A stretch of DNA of 64,000 nucleotides from Ectobius pallidus (GCA_964059195.1 CAXKWD010000007.1:152293269-152357268), one strand, 5' to 3'; shown: positions 34,355 through 47,032, numbered from the stretch's first letter. The notes: generated from the sequence alone by a model not told the origin. Made by a program: numbers and translations.

Positions 34355-35460
34355 CAATTGAGGCGGTCGACGTAAAAAGGGCACATAGGTGAAAACCCAT
34401 TTTTGAGAAAAAAGGAAATGAAATATTTGTCTTAGTTTTTCTTTGGTGTTTTTGTATTTTTCATACTGTACTGTTTGTTATAATTTAGAATATTTAATCA
34501 GGTATGAATAAAATTAATTTTAAATGACTTATATAGCTCACGAATTAAATAAATTGTAAGTTTTGAAATCAATATTATGAGCCCTTTTTATGCAGACAGA
34601 ATTTTTGGTGGTAAAATTCACCAAATCAGACTTAAATACAGTGTTTAAGTTAAATTTCATCCGATTTTAATACAATAGTTTGCGATAATGAAAAAATGAA
34701 GTGGATACACATCAGTTTTAGGCTTGCGCATAGAGTAGCCTACTGAAACTTTTTTTTTTATAGTGGTCTACTCAAAATAAGTTTTGTACTTCATTTCCAA
34801 ATGCCTACCAGTTTTTTCTTGAAAAATATTTTAAACATCTCATGCAATTTTTTAATATTTAGCATGGGGTTGTCGAAGTTTATCAAATTACTTCTTTCTC
34901 TTTAGTAGTGACTTTCTTCATGTACTACTGTACTTAGATGTTTACCCATTAAAGTGATTACATCGCTCGACACATTTCTTGGTCGATTTGAGTGAGTTCC
35001 TCTTTTCTCTTCAAAAGACTCATTTAGTAAGAACTTATTTTAAATTACATGGAGGCGTTTTACAGATACTTGAAATAAGATCAAAATACATGCCTTTTAT
35101 TTGCTCCCACAGCTACATTGTATGACCAAGGGTGTGCTCTTGGTTTCTTGGGATCGAGTGTTTTTTTCTTGACCTGAGGGACAAATTTCATACACCTTGC
35201 TAAGAAGAAATCCTGTAGGCTTTTTGGTTGACCACTATAAAATGAGTGAAACAATTGCAACTGTTCCTCATGTGGTACTTTCTCATAACACAGCTGTATA
35301 TACAGCTAACTTTAAACAGTTGTAACAATCTCAATTTTCAACATATCCCGCTGATTCTTTCACCATTATTGACTAGAGGAAGTGGCGAACAAATCTATCC
35401 ATTCTGCGTAAAAAGGGCCCATAGCTCTATGTGCCCTTTTTACGTCGACCGCCTCAATTG
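34355..35460 (-). mobile_element. TIR element with possible decayed coding on the minus strand
   Basis: Perfect inverted ends of about 30 bp: CAATTGAGGCGGTCGACGTA ... and inverse, both running into AAAAAGGGC. The interior (1.1 kb) has minus-strand segments open between stops (35000-35300), perhaps a dead transposase. No family motif or target duplication found. Confidence 0.6.
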
Positions 35461-35994
35461 TAGATATTTTCTTCATCGACATTGAATCAAAGGAATTCAT
35501 TTTTCAAGTTCACGAAATCTGTATCACATGGATTTGAGAATAACTTATTAGTCCAAATAGGCCTACACAATGTCAGATTCTGGATAAGGGCATTCCAGCA
35601 GCAACTATTTTTACCAAAATTCGGTATAGACTTGCCTCAGATCTGTCGCCCTAGGAAGGGCTTCACGCATTGAGGACAACCTTAAAACTGAAGGTGCCGG
35701 GTTCACTCTTGCGGTAAAACGACTCTGCGCAAATTGTTGCCTAGCAATGTGCACATTTTTGACTTTATGTAAGGAAAATAAGTAATGTATTTCTGAATGT
35801 CAAGGTGGGCACGCGGTTTAAAGGGTGGACGGCGCGAGTTGATCTCGCCGAGTCCATACGGTGCCGGTGGGGTTAGGCTTGACTCTCCCATAGCCCGCTG
35901 GTATGCTATGACATAGGAGCGGGCTATGATTCCACATTTCTGGAGGGTCTTGTAATCTCATCGCAACGTATTAGTTCTGGGTCCCCCTTTGCCC

Positions 35995-36070
35995 AGGTGC
36001 TGACTAAGCACCAGCCTTGACTGGATTTTTGCCACGTGGTGCCAGGGTTCGAATCCCACCTCATGAATTT
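35995..36070 (+). other. tRNA-like box B segment
   Basis: GGGTTCGAATCCCACCTCATGA fits box B and a T-arm; upstream GGTGCTGACTAAGCACCAG could be a weak box A. Likely a SINE head or tRNA pseudogene; no complete cloverleaf found. Confidence 0.3.
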
Positions 36071-36529
36071 TTTTTATTTTTAATATTATCTTATATTCAA
36101 TTTTATTTACAAGTCTATTACTATTTCTTGTATGAAAATTTATTTTAGAGAAGTATTATATATAAATATGTGTATTATGTTTTTTAAATAATTAATTATG
36201 CATACCGTACATTATATTGAAAATATGTTATGGAACTCGGATAAAATGGTGCATTTACATAATAAACTGTTATAATTCATGGTAAGTTTTATATACATTA
36301 ATTAATCACTGTTATTGGCAACAGTTTATCAATTAAGTGGAATTTTTTAATAAATACTTTATTGGAAATGTGAAGTTTAATTAGTTAAAAACATATTTAT
36401 TGAAATTAGGCTATATTAATAAAATTTTTAAAAAAATATTTTTTTCGTTAGAATATTAACTACAAAATTGAACTCAGTTAGAGTGCTAATAATAAAATAA
36501 TGGAAAAGAGATAGTAAGTTTAGTAGTAG

Positions 36530-36939
36530 TAGTAAGAATAATAATAATAATAAAATAATAATAAAATAATAATCATAATAATAATAATAATAAAATACTA
36601 ATAAAAATAATATTATTAATAATAATGATAATAAGAGAAATAATAATAATAATCAAAATAATAACTAATAATAAATAAGCATAATCATAATAATAAAAAT
36701 AAAAATAAAAATAATAAGTTAGTCACCATAATAATCATAATAAAATACTAATAAAAATAATATTATTATCATTATTATAATTATTATTATTAAGAATAAG
36801 ACTAATAATAATAATAATAATAAAAATAATAATAATAATGACAAAAAATAAATAAGCATAATACTAATTTTATAAAAATAATAATAATAGTAATAATGAT
36901 AACCAAAATGAGCATAGTAATAATGATAATAATAAAACT

Positions 36940-36984
<45 letters not shown>

Positions 36985-37216
36985 TAATAATCACCATAAT
37001 AATCATAATAAAATACTAATAAAAATAATATTAATAATAATAATTATTATAATAATGATAATAATAAGACTAATAATAATATTAATAATAATAATAATAA
37101 TAATAACTAATAATAAATAAGCATAATAATAATTTATAAAAAAATTATAATAGTAAGTTAATAATAATAACCAAAATAATCATAGTGATAATAATGGTGA
37201 TAAAAATAATTAAACT

Positions 37217-37250
<34 letters not shown>
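36530..37250 (+). repeat. Long imperfect AAT-rich tract with larger internal repeats
   Basis: About 720 bp built from AAT, with ATAAGCATAAT and CATAATAAAATACTAAT phrases recurring every 230-290 bp (near 36590, 36735, 37005), so higher-order repetition is present. It produces false Leu/Ile-rich frames on the minus strand. Confidence 0.9.
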
Positions 37251-38332
37251 ATGAAATGGATAATTACGTTAAAACATCACAGTTAGCTAGCAAGGAACAA
37301 AATAATTTAAATTCTAAGAATCCGGGCCCTACTTATTAATATGTTTATTTTTTTTACAGTCAAATGAATAACGTTATGACACTTCTATTTTATACAGTAT
37401 TGAAAACACAATAACTCAAAAGGAGGCGTTACTGCAAAAATGATTTGAAACGAAATAAAGTAAAATAAATAGTTATGACTTGTGGTATGGGTACAGCAAT
37501 ACTCCGGGATTTGTAGGGTTAAAGTTATTAATACCAGTGAAGTAGAGCAATCTAAATAAGTTAGCCTAATATTTGGTAGCTTCCGGCTAAGCAAAGGGGT
37601 AGTGTTCGGAAGTATAGACAGTCGAAGATAAAAGAAGCATTTTTTAACGGTAGATTATATTAATTAATAGGAGGAAATTATGCCACTGAGTGGTATAAAA
37701 TTATAACACTCCAGGTTTGCCAACTATGATTCAGTACATGGAAAGTACTCTTTTAGTTAAACACATTTGCGTATGATTATTAAATAGTCTCAGTGTGATA
37801 AAAAATATTGTGAATGTTAACATTCATTGCACCTTCAAAACGTTAAATTTCTCACGGTAGACACAAAACGTAGTCAGTTGATGGCTGAAAAAGTTTTCCA
37901 CTCCATTCCATATGTTGGCAACCATGCACCAGAAAGTCAATAGCTCTTTGTGTAATTGCATACTAGGTAGCAGTAACGAGCAATGGCTCGTTTCGCAAAT
38001 TTACTTGCTCGCAAAATAAAATTTCGTTTTTACCACTTGCTTCATAAATAACTATTCAGAGTTTTAAAAAAGTCAAGAAAATTTAAAATAGTTAGACACA
38101 TATGACATGTACTTAGTGTCAAATTTAGTAGTACTTTATTTTACAAATTTCTAAAAGTAATAGCAAACAATAAAAAAAATGATGCTTTAAGATATATTAT
38201 GTTTTGAAGATTTTAACACTTTTTTTGTAACGTAGGTTTGATTTCTGAAGCACGTACGCTGTTATATTGTTATGTACTTTTCCCGGCTGATCGTTCTATT
38301 GTTTCTAAATTTCTCTATTTTATTCTTTTCAG
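37251..38332. other. Intron end before the third exon
   Basis: AT-rich, no repeat recognised. It ends with the pyrimidine-rich TTTCTCTATTTTATTCTTTT then CAG acceptor. Confidence 0.5.
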
Positions 38333-38469
38333 GTGCCCTTCTCAGAAGAAGTTCCTTGGATCCTGACAGAAGACGCCTGTCCCTAGGGACACCAACGACT
38401 CACCATAGGGCGTCCGACGTGAGTTTGGATCCCCACCATGCCGCCATCTTGTTCAGGGACTCAAGAGGG
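38333..38469 (+). CDS. SNF4Agamma: Internal coding exon, AMPK gamma subunit pre-CBS segment
   Basis: Strong acceptor (pyrimidine tract plus TTTTCAG, ending 38332) and donor GGG|GTAAGT at 38470. It enters in phase 1 (completing the Gly codon of the 24548 exon) and leaves in phase 0. It encodes about 46 residues: ALLRRSSLDPDRRRLSLG, then TPTTHHRASDV, then SLDPHHAAILFRDSRG. The last block precedes the CBS region in insect AMPK gamma proteins as I recall them (family knowledge; no search run). RRSS and RRLS match basophilic-kinase consensus. The next exon lies outside recognisable sequence, so the gene continues beyond 64 kb. Confidence 0.8.
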
Positions 38470-38754
38470 GTAAGTAACTGACTATTGACTATTCTATTAT
38501 CTCCGGTTCACCACCAGTGGTAAACACTTTTTTGCACGGCCATCTGTTAATAATTTCAAAGGTAATAGGCTATGACATTACATAATGTGAACCCCAAATA
38601 ATATTTTATTTAGCCTAAAATAATTATCTTCAAATCGCATTAATAATTTTTTTATCAAGAAACCTGATCGAAATTTAAATTATCTTATTTGTGACGCATT
38701 ACAAAACTCTGTAAGCTCAAACTAATCGTCTTCATATTATTTAATACAATATTT

Positions 38755-39185
38755 CATTTGGTATTTCCGTGTGGACCCAACGCCACTTATTAACATATTA
38801 AATTGTGAAATTAATTGAAGGTGGCTTTGCCTTGTCATAGCAACCGGAAAAAAAAATAGCATCGCTGAAATCGACTTTTTAAAATATAACAAATAAATTT
38901 GTCGAACGCTTCGGGTTTGTTGACCCGCTGTACTTTATTCATTTGTTTATACGTTACGACACCCCGATATCAGTGTGTGTGTTTTTTTTTCGTAGGTGGA
39001 GAGAAGGTATCATGAATGCCCGGCTAAATAATTGGAAAACAATGAATGATTTAGAAGAAACTTACTATGCGGGGGGATTTTGGGCTAGGGAACTCAAATC
39101 TGAGGCCGGTTTGTCCCGGGCGGCCCACTTTAATAGTAAAATGCATTTCGAAGTAGGGGTTTTAGTTTTTTAATTAACAATCATT
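38755..39185. repeat. Dispersed repeat shared with 29045-29400
   Basis: GTGGACCCAACGCCACTTAT through GGGAACTCAAATCTGAGG. Class uncertain; resembles Helitron family 1 internal sequence. Confidence 0.5.
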
Positions 39186-39611
39186 TAACTGTTTATGCAT
39201 GACTTGGGTGTCATCCAAGTTTTATGCCCGTACGATAGCACAAGATTAGTTTCATTCGTTTAATTATGACAATGGGGCCTTTTTTTTTTTTGTGCCCTCC
39301 CTTGCCCCCCGAGTACCAAGCAATGAAGCCAGAACCTCGGGTCAAACCAAATTTTGGTAACCATTTGTGCTGTTTTGTTCCTGTGAGTGCCCTTGGTGCT
39401 TCATCCGGATGGGATGTTGGTGGTATTTGGGCTGTGTAACTGTGTTTAGTGATTGTTGCAGTTATCCTGCTTTTATGCTTGGAGTGTTTTATGTCCTTCG
39501 TTTGTGATGTGCTAAGAGGTGTGAGCTGAGTGTTGAAAATGGGGACTGTAGAAAACTGCACAACGACGAACTTCATAACCTCTACTCGTCACCTATATAG
39601 TAAGGGTAATT

Positions 39612-39860
39612 AAATCACGGAGGATGAGATGGGCTGGGCATGTTGCGCGCATGGGGAAGGAGAACCATATCTCAAAAATATTGAGTAGGAGACCCGAAGG
39701 GAAAAGACCATTTTGAAGACCTAGACGTAGGTAGAAGGACAGTATTAGGATAGATTTAAGAGAAGTAGGATTTGCGAGAGATGGTTGGATGGAGTTAGAA
39801 CAGAATAGGGTTGAATGGCGGGCTCAGGTAAGCGCGGCAATGAACCTTTGTGTTCCATAA
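39612..39860 (+). pseudogene. LINE ORF2 C-terminal fragment
   Basis: Reads RRMRWAGHVARMG, then RRPEGKRP, RPRRR, DLREVGFARDGWMEL, and EWRAQVSAAMNL before a stop. Two in-frame stops replace what are normally Trp codons (near 39715 and 39733). This tail is common to non-LTR retrotransposon ORF2 proteins in insects. The 3' UTR up to about 39915 matches the inverted copy at 58853-59085. Confidence 0.85.
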
Positions 39861-40203
39861 AATAGATAATATTCCTGTAGCTTGCTTATCAATTGTCTAT
39901 TGCCATTGAGTAAGTGAATATTGCAAAGCAGTATAATTAAGAATAAAATTGTGTAATTAATGCAATTTACGTAAAAATGATGTTCAGTGTTGATGAATAC
40001 AATGTTTTAATTATTTTTCTGTTAAACAAGTGATTTAAATAAAACATCAGTTGAGTAGAGCTAGTACTCCGTATAGGGCTCGTGCAGGGATTTTTACTCG
40101 AAGCTGCTCTGGCGGCAAAGAAGGAACTTACGTACATGGGGGATACCATTAAATGGCATTGTTTCGTGACAAATTACTTAAATTTCTATTCTTGAACTTA
40201 AAA

Positions 40204-40677
40204 TATTTTTTTGCATTCCTTAGCTAGTAAGTGGTACTTACGAACGTTGTTTACATGGATCGTAAGTTGACATTCCCACACAATCGTGTTGCTAAGGGCG
40301 TTGCGATGAGGTTAAATTACTTACGGTCCAAGCGCCACGTCATAATTCATTACGATACACTTCATAATACAAGCCTTTATGGACACGGCCCCCAGGACAA
40401 ATATTCGTTCCCATAACAACAAACACATGCTAATCACTTTCTGAAATAAACATCTATTTTCAAGAATGTATTTACATAATATTTTCAGGTAATATCACAA
40501 TTAATATAATTAAATTGATATAAATAATCATCGTGCAAAAAATAGCATGCAACACACGGGCCGTAAAGGCATTTACGGGTCTCGAAAACTTAAAAACCCT
40601 CGGCTGTGCCTCGGGTTTTCAATCTGTTTCCTCGACCCGTAAACGTGCCTTACGGCACTTGTATCGCAATATACTAT
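40204..40677. repeat. Family G repeat, copy 3
   Basis: TTTTTTGCATTCCTTAGC to TATCGCAATATACTATT, with a central palindrome ACGGGCCGTAAAGGCATTTA ... CGACCCGTAAACG. Highly similar to the next copy. Confidence 0.8.
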
Positions 40678-41005
40678 TATATTACACTAAATCATTAACA
40701 TCGGGGTCCAGAACACTAAGATCCAACTACCATCTCAATGGGATGTCTCTGAAGCTGAGAAATTATACTATGCAAATCTGTTCACGTAACTTGGTTTAAT
40801 ACAATTATGTCATTTCTTGTCATAAATCTAGAAATTCAGTCGCATTGTGTTCTGGCGTAGAACATGAATATGATCTAGGAGGTGTTGGATTGTGCAAATC
40901 TAGCAGAGTAATTGCTTGCTACAGCCATGACCGTCTCTGTTTCTGCCATGTGCTTTGTCGCCTGTCGCTTGTCATCTCCGGGCTTTCAGTTTATGAACTG
41001 ATATA

Positions 41006-41474
41006 ACTTTTTTGCACTCCTTAGCTAGTAAGTGTTACTTACGAAAGTTGTTTACATGGATCGTAAGTTGACATTCCCACACAGTCTTGTTGCTAAGGGC
41101 GGTTGCGATGAGGTTAAATTACTTACGGTCCAAGCGCTACGTCATAATTCATTACGATACACTTCATAATACAAGTCTTTATGGACAAAGCCCCCAGGAC
41201 AAATATTCGGTTCCCATAACAACAAACACATGCGAATCACTTTCTGAAATAAACATCTATTTTCAAGAATGTATTTACATAATATTTTCAGGTAATATCA
41301 CAATTAATATAATTAAATTGATATAAATAATCATCGTGCAAAAAATAGCATGCAACACACGGGCCGTAAAGGCATTTACGGGTCTCGAAAACTTAAAAAC
41401 CCGAGGCGCAGCCGAGGGTTTTCAATCTGTTTCCTCGACCCGTAAACGGCACTTGTATCGCAATATACTATTAT
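41006..41474. repeat. Family G repeat, copy 4
   Basis: Direct repeat of 40204-40677, about 330 bp downstream, with few differences (CGTGCCTTACGGC shortened to CGGC; AACCCTCGGCTGTGCC against AACCCGAGGCGCAGCC in the hairpin). Confidence 0.8.
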
Positions 41475-41675
41475 ACTATCTGCGCACGTTATAAAGAGCC
41501 GCGAAATTAAATTCTAAATGTAAATAAATAACATTTTGTGAAAATAGTTATCACCTATCATAAAGGCGTTGAGTTGACTCCCAATAGTTAACTGGATTAT
41601 TGCAAATGATTAGATTATTGGTTAAAATTGCGCCATTATCCGATTGTCTTGATAATTGATATATTAATTCGACTA

Positions 41676-41975
41676 TTCCACTCATATACGCCCCGTGTTT
41701 GATATTGACCAATAACATATAGCATTTCCTCGGATGTAGACCAATCACGAAAGTTTATCTTATAATATCCTTCCCCGGATCGCAAGGATGCAATTTTATC
41801 TGATAAAACGTCAGTTCGTTACTGAACACGTAAAGCATCAACATGCAGTGATTAATACGTCACATGCTGCCGCTGAGCAGAATGAAAACACATACAACGT
41901 AACTTGTTTGGAAATTGAAATAGTATAAATGACCATTGATTAAAAACACAATTTGATTCAGTGCAAGCCAGAAAC
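41676..41975. repeat. Dispersed repeat family M, copy 2
   Basis: GATATTGACCAATAACATAT ... TTTTATCTGATAAAACGTCA ... GATTAAAAACACAATTTGA, parallel to 19970-20260. Confidence 0.6.
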
Positions 41976-42364
41976 ATTACTCTTAACTTTTCAGGCATTA
42001 TAGGTGATGTAGGTTGCACTTACCTACCTAAACACCTCTGTGGACAGGTTAAAGCAGTTCGAAGCAAATATATGCATGGCCTCAATGAAATGTTCTTTTA
42101 ACTAACTCATCTTTATTAAACAGTTGAAAATCAAATACCAAAGACATACTTTACCTTGTCTTTGATTAAACAATTGAAAATCAAATACCAAATATATAAT
42201 CATAATACTCTCTGCAAATTTCCCTCATGTTTTGCACTGTTGTCAAATATTTAATATTTACTCCAGTTATTTAAAACTATGAGTTACAGAATCTACGGTT
42301 ATTCTTGTACAAAATAAGTAACTACTAACTTTTAGTTGTTTGCTAACTTTTAGTTAAAGATAAC

Positions 42365-42856
42365 CAGTGATGGGAAAAGTATCCTACAAAAAGAAAGTAA
42401 TTGGGCTGAATTACAATTACCTGAGAGACATTTTACTTAATTACAATTACAAATTACTTGTTCAAAAAGTAATCAGTAAAATTACAATTACATTTACAAT
42501 TATTTTACAAAATGGCAGTGCCTAAAAATTCCTTGTTTTTGGTTTGTTTTGGGCACAAGCCCAAATTATTATGAACAAACAACAAAAAAACCTATCATTG
42601 AGAATATTTTTGGAAAAATTTAATAACTTTTCGTTAATATTAACTCTAATTTGGATATTAGTTGACGATATAGCAAGTGAGAATAATACAAATACTAACG
42701 ACTGCTAAATTGTAACAATTACAATTTTATTTCCAGAAGTAAATTACAAGTAGATATTACATTTTTGAAAAAGTATTGATTACAAGTAAATGGGACCAAA
42801 AAAAAGGAATTGTTACTGTAATCCGATTACTTTTACTTAATTACTTCCCATCACTG
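42365..42856. mobile_element. hAT-like MITE (CAGTGATGGGAA)
   Basis: CAGTGATGGGAAAAGTA and TACTTCCCATCACTG with duplication AAGATAAC / AAAATAAC (7 of 8). The interior repeats TAATTACAATTAC near both ends. Confidence 0.87.
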
Positions 42857-43395
42857 AAAATAACCATCAGTTAGTTATACAACTGGCCCTTTAACTACAG
42901 GTATTACCACACCGCTTGTGTGCAGATTATCTAAACGGAAGGGCGTTGTTCAAACGTGGAGTGATGACTAAAAAAATGAATATGCAGTTTGCCAAGTTTT
43001 GGCTCATATTTGCAAGCATGCCAGACCGAACTATTTTTATGCGTCCTTCGTCATCCTGCGTCAAGGCGTATAACCTTAATATATTCTCATTATTTACACG
43101 GTAATGTGAATATAATTTCCCTCTACTCTGACTTAATGTGAAATAAATTTCTCTCCATTTCATACTTGATACGGGAGTGTTATAATGATTTGGTCAATAA
43201 ACACGGAATGTGGCCAGCCTTGTAACGGAACGAGTAGCAAATTCGTCAATTACTTATCGCAACCTCTGAATTATTTGAAGGAGAAAACCTTAAAGTTGCG
43301 AAATTTAATTTTGTTTTCGTAATATCAAATCCCTTGAGTAGGCCTTCTGAAGGGATATTTTGTGAACACGGGTAAAATGTGAAAAACTACACATT

Positions 43396-43406
43396 ATTGT
43401 TATTGC

Positions 43407-43472
<66 letters not shown>
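43396..43472 (+). repeat. (TTA)n microsatellite
   Basis: About 24 units. It gives a spurious poly-Asn frame on the minus strand. Confidence 0.95.
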
Positions 43473-43475
<3 letters not shown>

Positions 43476-43504
43476 AGATTAAGAAGCCTCTTTTATCCTT
43501 TTTA

Positions 43505-44340
43505 CTTCTTCTGCCCGTACCATAGGTACTATAGGTAGAGGAAGTATTGTTTTCGACCCCAAAATTCGAAGTTGAGTTTTTAGCATATATACACGTTTCA
43601 AGGCCCCCTGAATCCAAAAATACTATTTTTGGAAACATGTCTGTGTGTGTGTGTGTGTGTCTGTGTGGAATATCTGTGAACAAGCTAGCTCCAAAACGGA
43701 AAATCGTATGAAAACAAAATTTCGTATTTGGGTCAGGTACCTTCTGAAGATGTGATTCGTAGATTGGCGACAAATTTCCCTTATTTTTAAGGGTACTTTA
43801 CATGAAGAAATTTTCGTTTTTCGCGATTTTCTCGAAAACGGCTCTAACGATTTTCTTTAAATTTTGCACATGGGTTGCTTATACTAAGAGCTAAAACTTT
43901 TATTAGAAACATTTTTTCGAGAAAATTCTCTGAGGGTAGTTACAAGCCACCCACTGTTCACCCACTGTTTGTAGAAAGTTTGTCTTACGTGATGAACAAC
44001 TGAATTCGCGCTCTTTCACGGCCTCTTATTCTATATAAGAATGTGAAGTGAGAAAGATGTGTTGTTGGCCATGCATAGAGTAAAGATGTATCTGAGGGAA
44101 ATATTCGATATATTTCGGAAATTATATTTTACGACAGAAAGTTCAATAAACGTCTGCAGTCATTTGTTCTTTTTTTTTTAAGTTTGTTATATAGACTGCG
44201 CTTTTAGTCGCATCATTGAAAGAAGAGGTATTTATAGGATAATCAGCGTAAAATTGTGTCTTGCGATTCTGTACAAGGATATGTGAATACTGCTAACTTT
44301 TATTTGGGCAGAGGAAGTTATGTGACTTTCACATCAGATT
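43505..44340. repeat. Repeat family L, longest copy
   Basis: CTGCCCGTACCATAGGTACT, a GTGTGTGT run, GATTTTCTCGAAAACGGCTC and on to about 44340. Partial copies lie at 11224 and 26750. Helitron- or SINE-like origin cannot be decided. Confidence 0.55.
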
Positions 44341-45427
44341 TTTTGGGATATGGACATTTTTTATTTGAGAAAATTTTGAAGTTGCCTGTCCACGATCTTA
44401 AGATACGATGATTTCTTAGTAGTAAGTGTAGGCTCTATGGTTCAAGAATGATTTATTTCCAAAATATATTTTAAAAAATAATAATTTTTATAACAAAATT
44501 GCTCCTTGCGTAATAGGCTAATTATCAGTTATTTTTTTCCCCTATAGCCTTGCAATTTTGTGCACTTAATCTCTTGATAGTAATTGAAAATATTTACGCA
44601 GTGTTTTCTAAGAAAACGCAAGTTGGTTTAAATACATTCATATTTTTTACATCAAAACCTTATTAAAGCCCACCCTTTTTCAACAATATCAATAATTTTC
44701 AAGACCACTCTTCTTCTCTACCAGATCATTGTCCCTGTTGCTATTAACTCCTTTTTACTGACTGAGGTCGTCAAATAATCAATTTCCACCGTGGGCTAGA
44801 CATCCTTTTTTAGAGAGCACTTACATTATGAAACGAAGGTACTGTCAAAATTCCAAGTCTGTACCTATTATAGTTTAGGCTGTATGTTGATTCTCTGACA
44901 TTAAGTCAGTCAGGACAAAGCCTTTTATATATACAGAGATAGATATTCACGTAACAGGAGAACGTAAAGAATTAAAATTACTTAGGCTAAATGATAGGGA
45001 ATACTTTGTTGGTTTAGCAGCATATTTTACAAATATTAGATCATATTTTCATGCATATTTCTTCTTCTGATGGAGCATTAACTTCCAGGCAAGTGATGTG
45101 CTTCCTCGTGTGCGGTTTCGATTCGCGAGTAAAACGCAGATGCTTGTAGACTGCGACAGCTGTCACCTGTTTGATGTAGCACACGTCACTGCTGACTATC
45201 GCAGGATGTTTTGAAATAAGATCTGTGTGTGACATCACATCAACCGGTACCTAAATATATCTATCTGGATGTGTGTATGTATACCCCGTTTCATTAACGA
45301 TTGCCTGTTTCAGCAGAGGTCGCTATACTTGGTCCAAGATATGTAGGTTACGGAGCAAAAGTAAACAACAGGCTTGCCTTGACTAGAGTATATCCCAACT
45401 ATTCTCTATCCCATTTAAGAACGATCC
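44341..45427. other. Non-coding stretch, nothing firmly recognised
   Basis: A minus-strand frame at 45041-45238 (65 residues) is less AT-rich than its surroundings and might be a gene or LINE fragment; no motif supports it. Confidence 0.35.
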
Positions 45428-46178
45428 TGTTCAAAACAAAGAGGCTTGGCTGTCATAGCCCGCACGTGAGAACTCACGTGTTCACCGTGTTTATGTTAGT
45501 TTGTTTATTCTCAGTACAACTGACCCACAGGGTCGTCGTGAACAATGAATCCTTTGTTTTTTTTTTTTTGCTAATTGATATACTATAATGATGACGATGC
45601 CAGTGAGAGTTTGTTATTTCACGTGTAAATGTTGATATTATTGTTGCATGAACTTACGAACACTCGTTAGCCACACCCTGCTATTGGCGCATGCTAATGA
45701 CATTAACCAATCACGTTTTTTCACATGATGCGAATTTTCCGCGAACTCTCTGTGAGTTCTCCTCCCCTTTGTTTTGACTAGGATCAAACTAGAATGGGAC
45801 AAACAATAAGTTTGATCCAGTTCAAAACAAAGGGGAGGAGAACTCACAGAGAGTTCGCGGAAAATTCGCATCATGTAGCAAAACGTGATTGGTTAATGTC
45901 ATTAGCATGCGCCATTACCAGGGTGTGACTTGCTAGTGGAGAAGTAGTGTTCGTAAGTTCATGCAACAATAATATCAACATCTACACGTGAAATAACAAA
46001 CTCTCACTGGCATCGTCATCATTATAGTGTATCAATTAACAAACAAAACATAAAGGATTCATTGTTCACGACGACCCTGCGGGTGAGTTGTACTGAGAAT
46101 AAACAAACTACTATTACCACGGTGATGACATGCGTCCTCACGTGCGGACTATGAAAGCCACGCCTCTTTGTTCACGAT
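45428..46178. mobile_element. 750-bp fold-back element, arms of about 365 bp
   Basis: Arms 45428-45792 and 45811-46178 are near-perfect inverted copies with an 18-bp spacer. Both contain CATGATGCGAATTTTCCGCG-like and AACTCTCTGTGAGTTCTCCT sequence. GTTCAAAACAAAG occurs at the outer and inner ends. No coding capacity; class unknown. Confidence 0.8.
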
Positions 46179-47032
46179 AGTGCGACAAGCTTAGTCACAT
46201 GTTTACGTCCATTTGCACACATCGTGAGTTTATTTATATATCTTATGTAACTGTGAGAACATAAGTTCTGTTAAGTAAGTTGTTGCTTTCGTATTTATAT
46301 CTTATGCTTACATGTTTTACAGCATATATCTAGCAAACAAGATTTCATTTGTTGTTATCCTTGCCTTGTCAAATTTGTTGATTCTGAAGAAAAACAAGTG
46401 ACATAAGTTGCTAAGTACAAAACGTATTTTATAACATAATTCGTTGTACTTTTCATTTCATGTACATTTCATTTCATATGATGAAGTGCACCACATATTG
46501 TAAGTAGATGTAATAGGCATAGCCTCTAATAATTTGTATTGTAGAAAAAATTGCGAGCCAGGGCCTTCAGAACTTACGTCACCAATAAAGAAACGTGCAA
46601 GGAAAAGGTTTGTACAGATGCAGATTGTAAATATGTACAAAACAATAAAAGAAACCCTGAAATATCTGTGAAAACACGTGGGAGTAGTTTCAAGTATGTT
46701 TTTCAAAGTCTTAAAGGAATACAGATCTACAGGAAGTGTCAAGTCACGGGTCAAAATTAAACCAAAATCGAAGATAAAAAATCACTTGGTAGAGCTATAT
46801 TCATGTCTATATGAAACAACCAAAACAGCCAATTTTTGGCCTCAAGGGACCTAAAACGTACATTACTGCAGGAAAATTGAATTTTAGGGTACAAGACAAT
46901 ATTTGCTCTACTTTGTACCTACAATAGTGAATGGGAAAAAAATCTACATGAAAAATGTAATTAGGGAATGTATAACCCTTGTCATGAATCAATGCCGATT
47001 TGAACAGAGGTCGTGGAACGTCACGCGACAGT
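46179..47032. other. Non-coding stretch, nothing recognised
   Basis: Short frames only, no supported feature. Confidence 0.4.

Larger units (their letters stand above)
32897..35600. mobile_element. MITE family H, copy 2, carrying a Helitron and a TIR element
   Basis: AGGGTCCTGTTTCATAGAAT opens the copy. Homology to 11399-11993 resumes at 33932 (TAACTCATAATATTATT) and again near 35505 (CATGGATTTGAGAATAA). The interruptions are 32944-33931 and 34355-35460. The right end is not clearly preserved. Confidence 0.6.

Noticed and set aside
36719..37006. Leu/Ile/Tyr-rich minus-strand frame resembling a membrane protein
   Set aside because: Translation of the AAT-rich tract.
38272..38332. Upstream ATG in frame with the third exon
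   Set aside because: The stretch is the pyrimidine-rich intron end; the CAG acceptor and phase match favour an internal exon.
43387..43773. Minus-strand frame with long poly-Asn end
   Set aside because: Produced by the (TTA)n microsatellite and repeat L.
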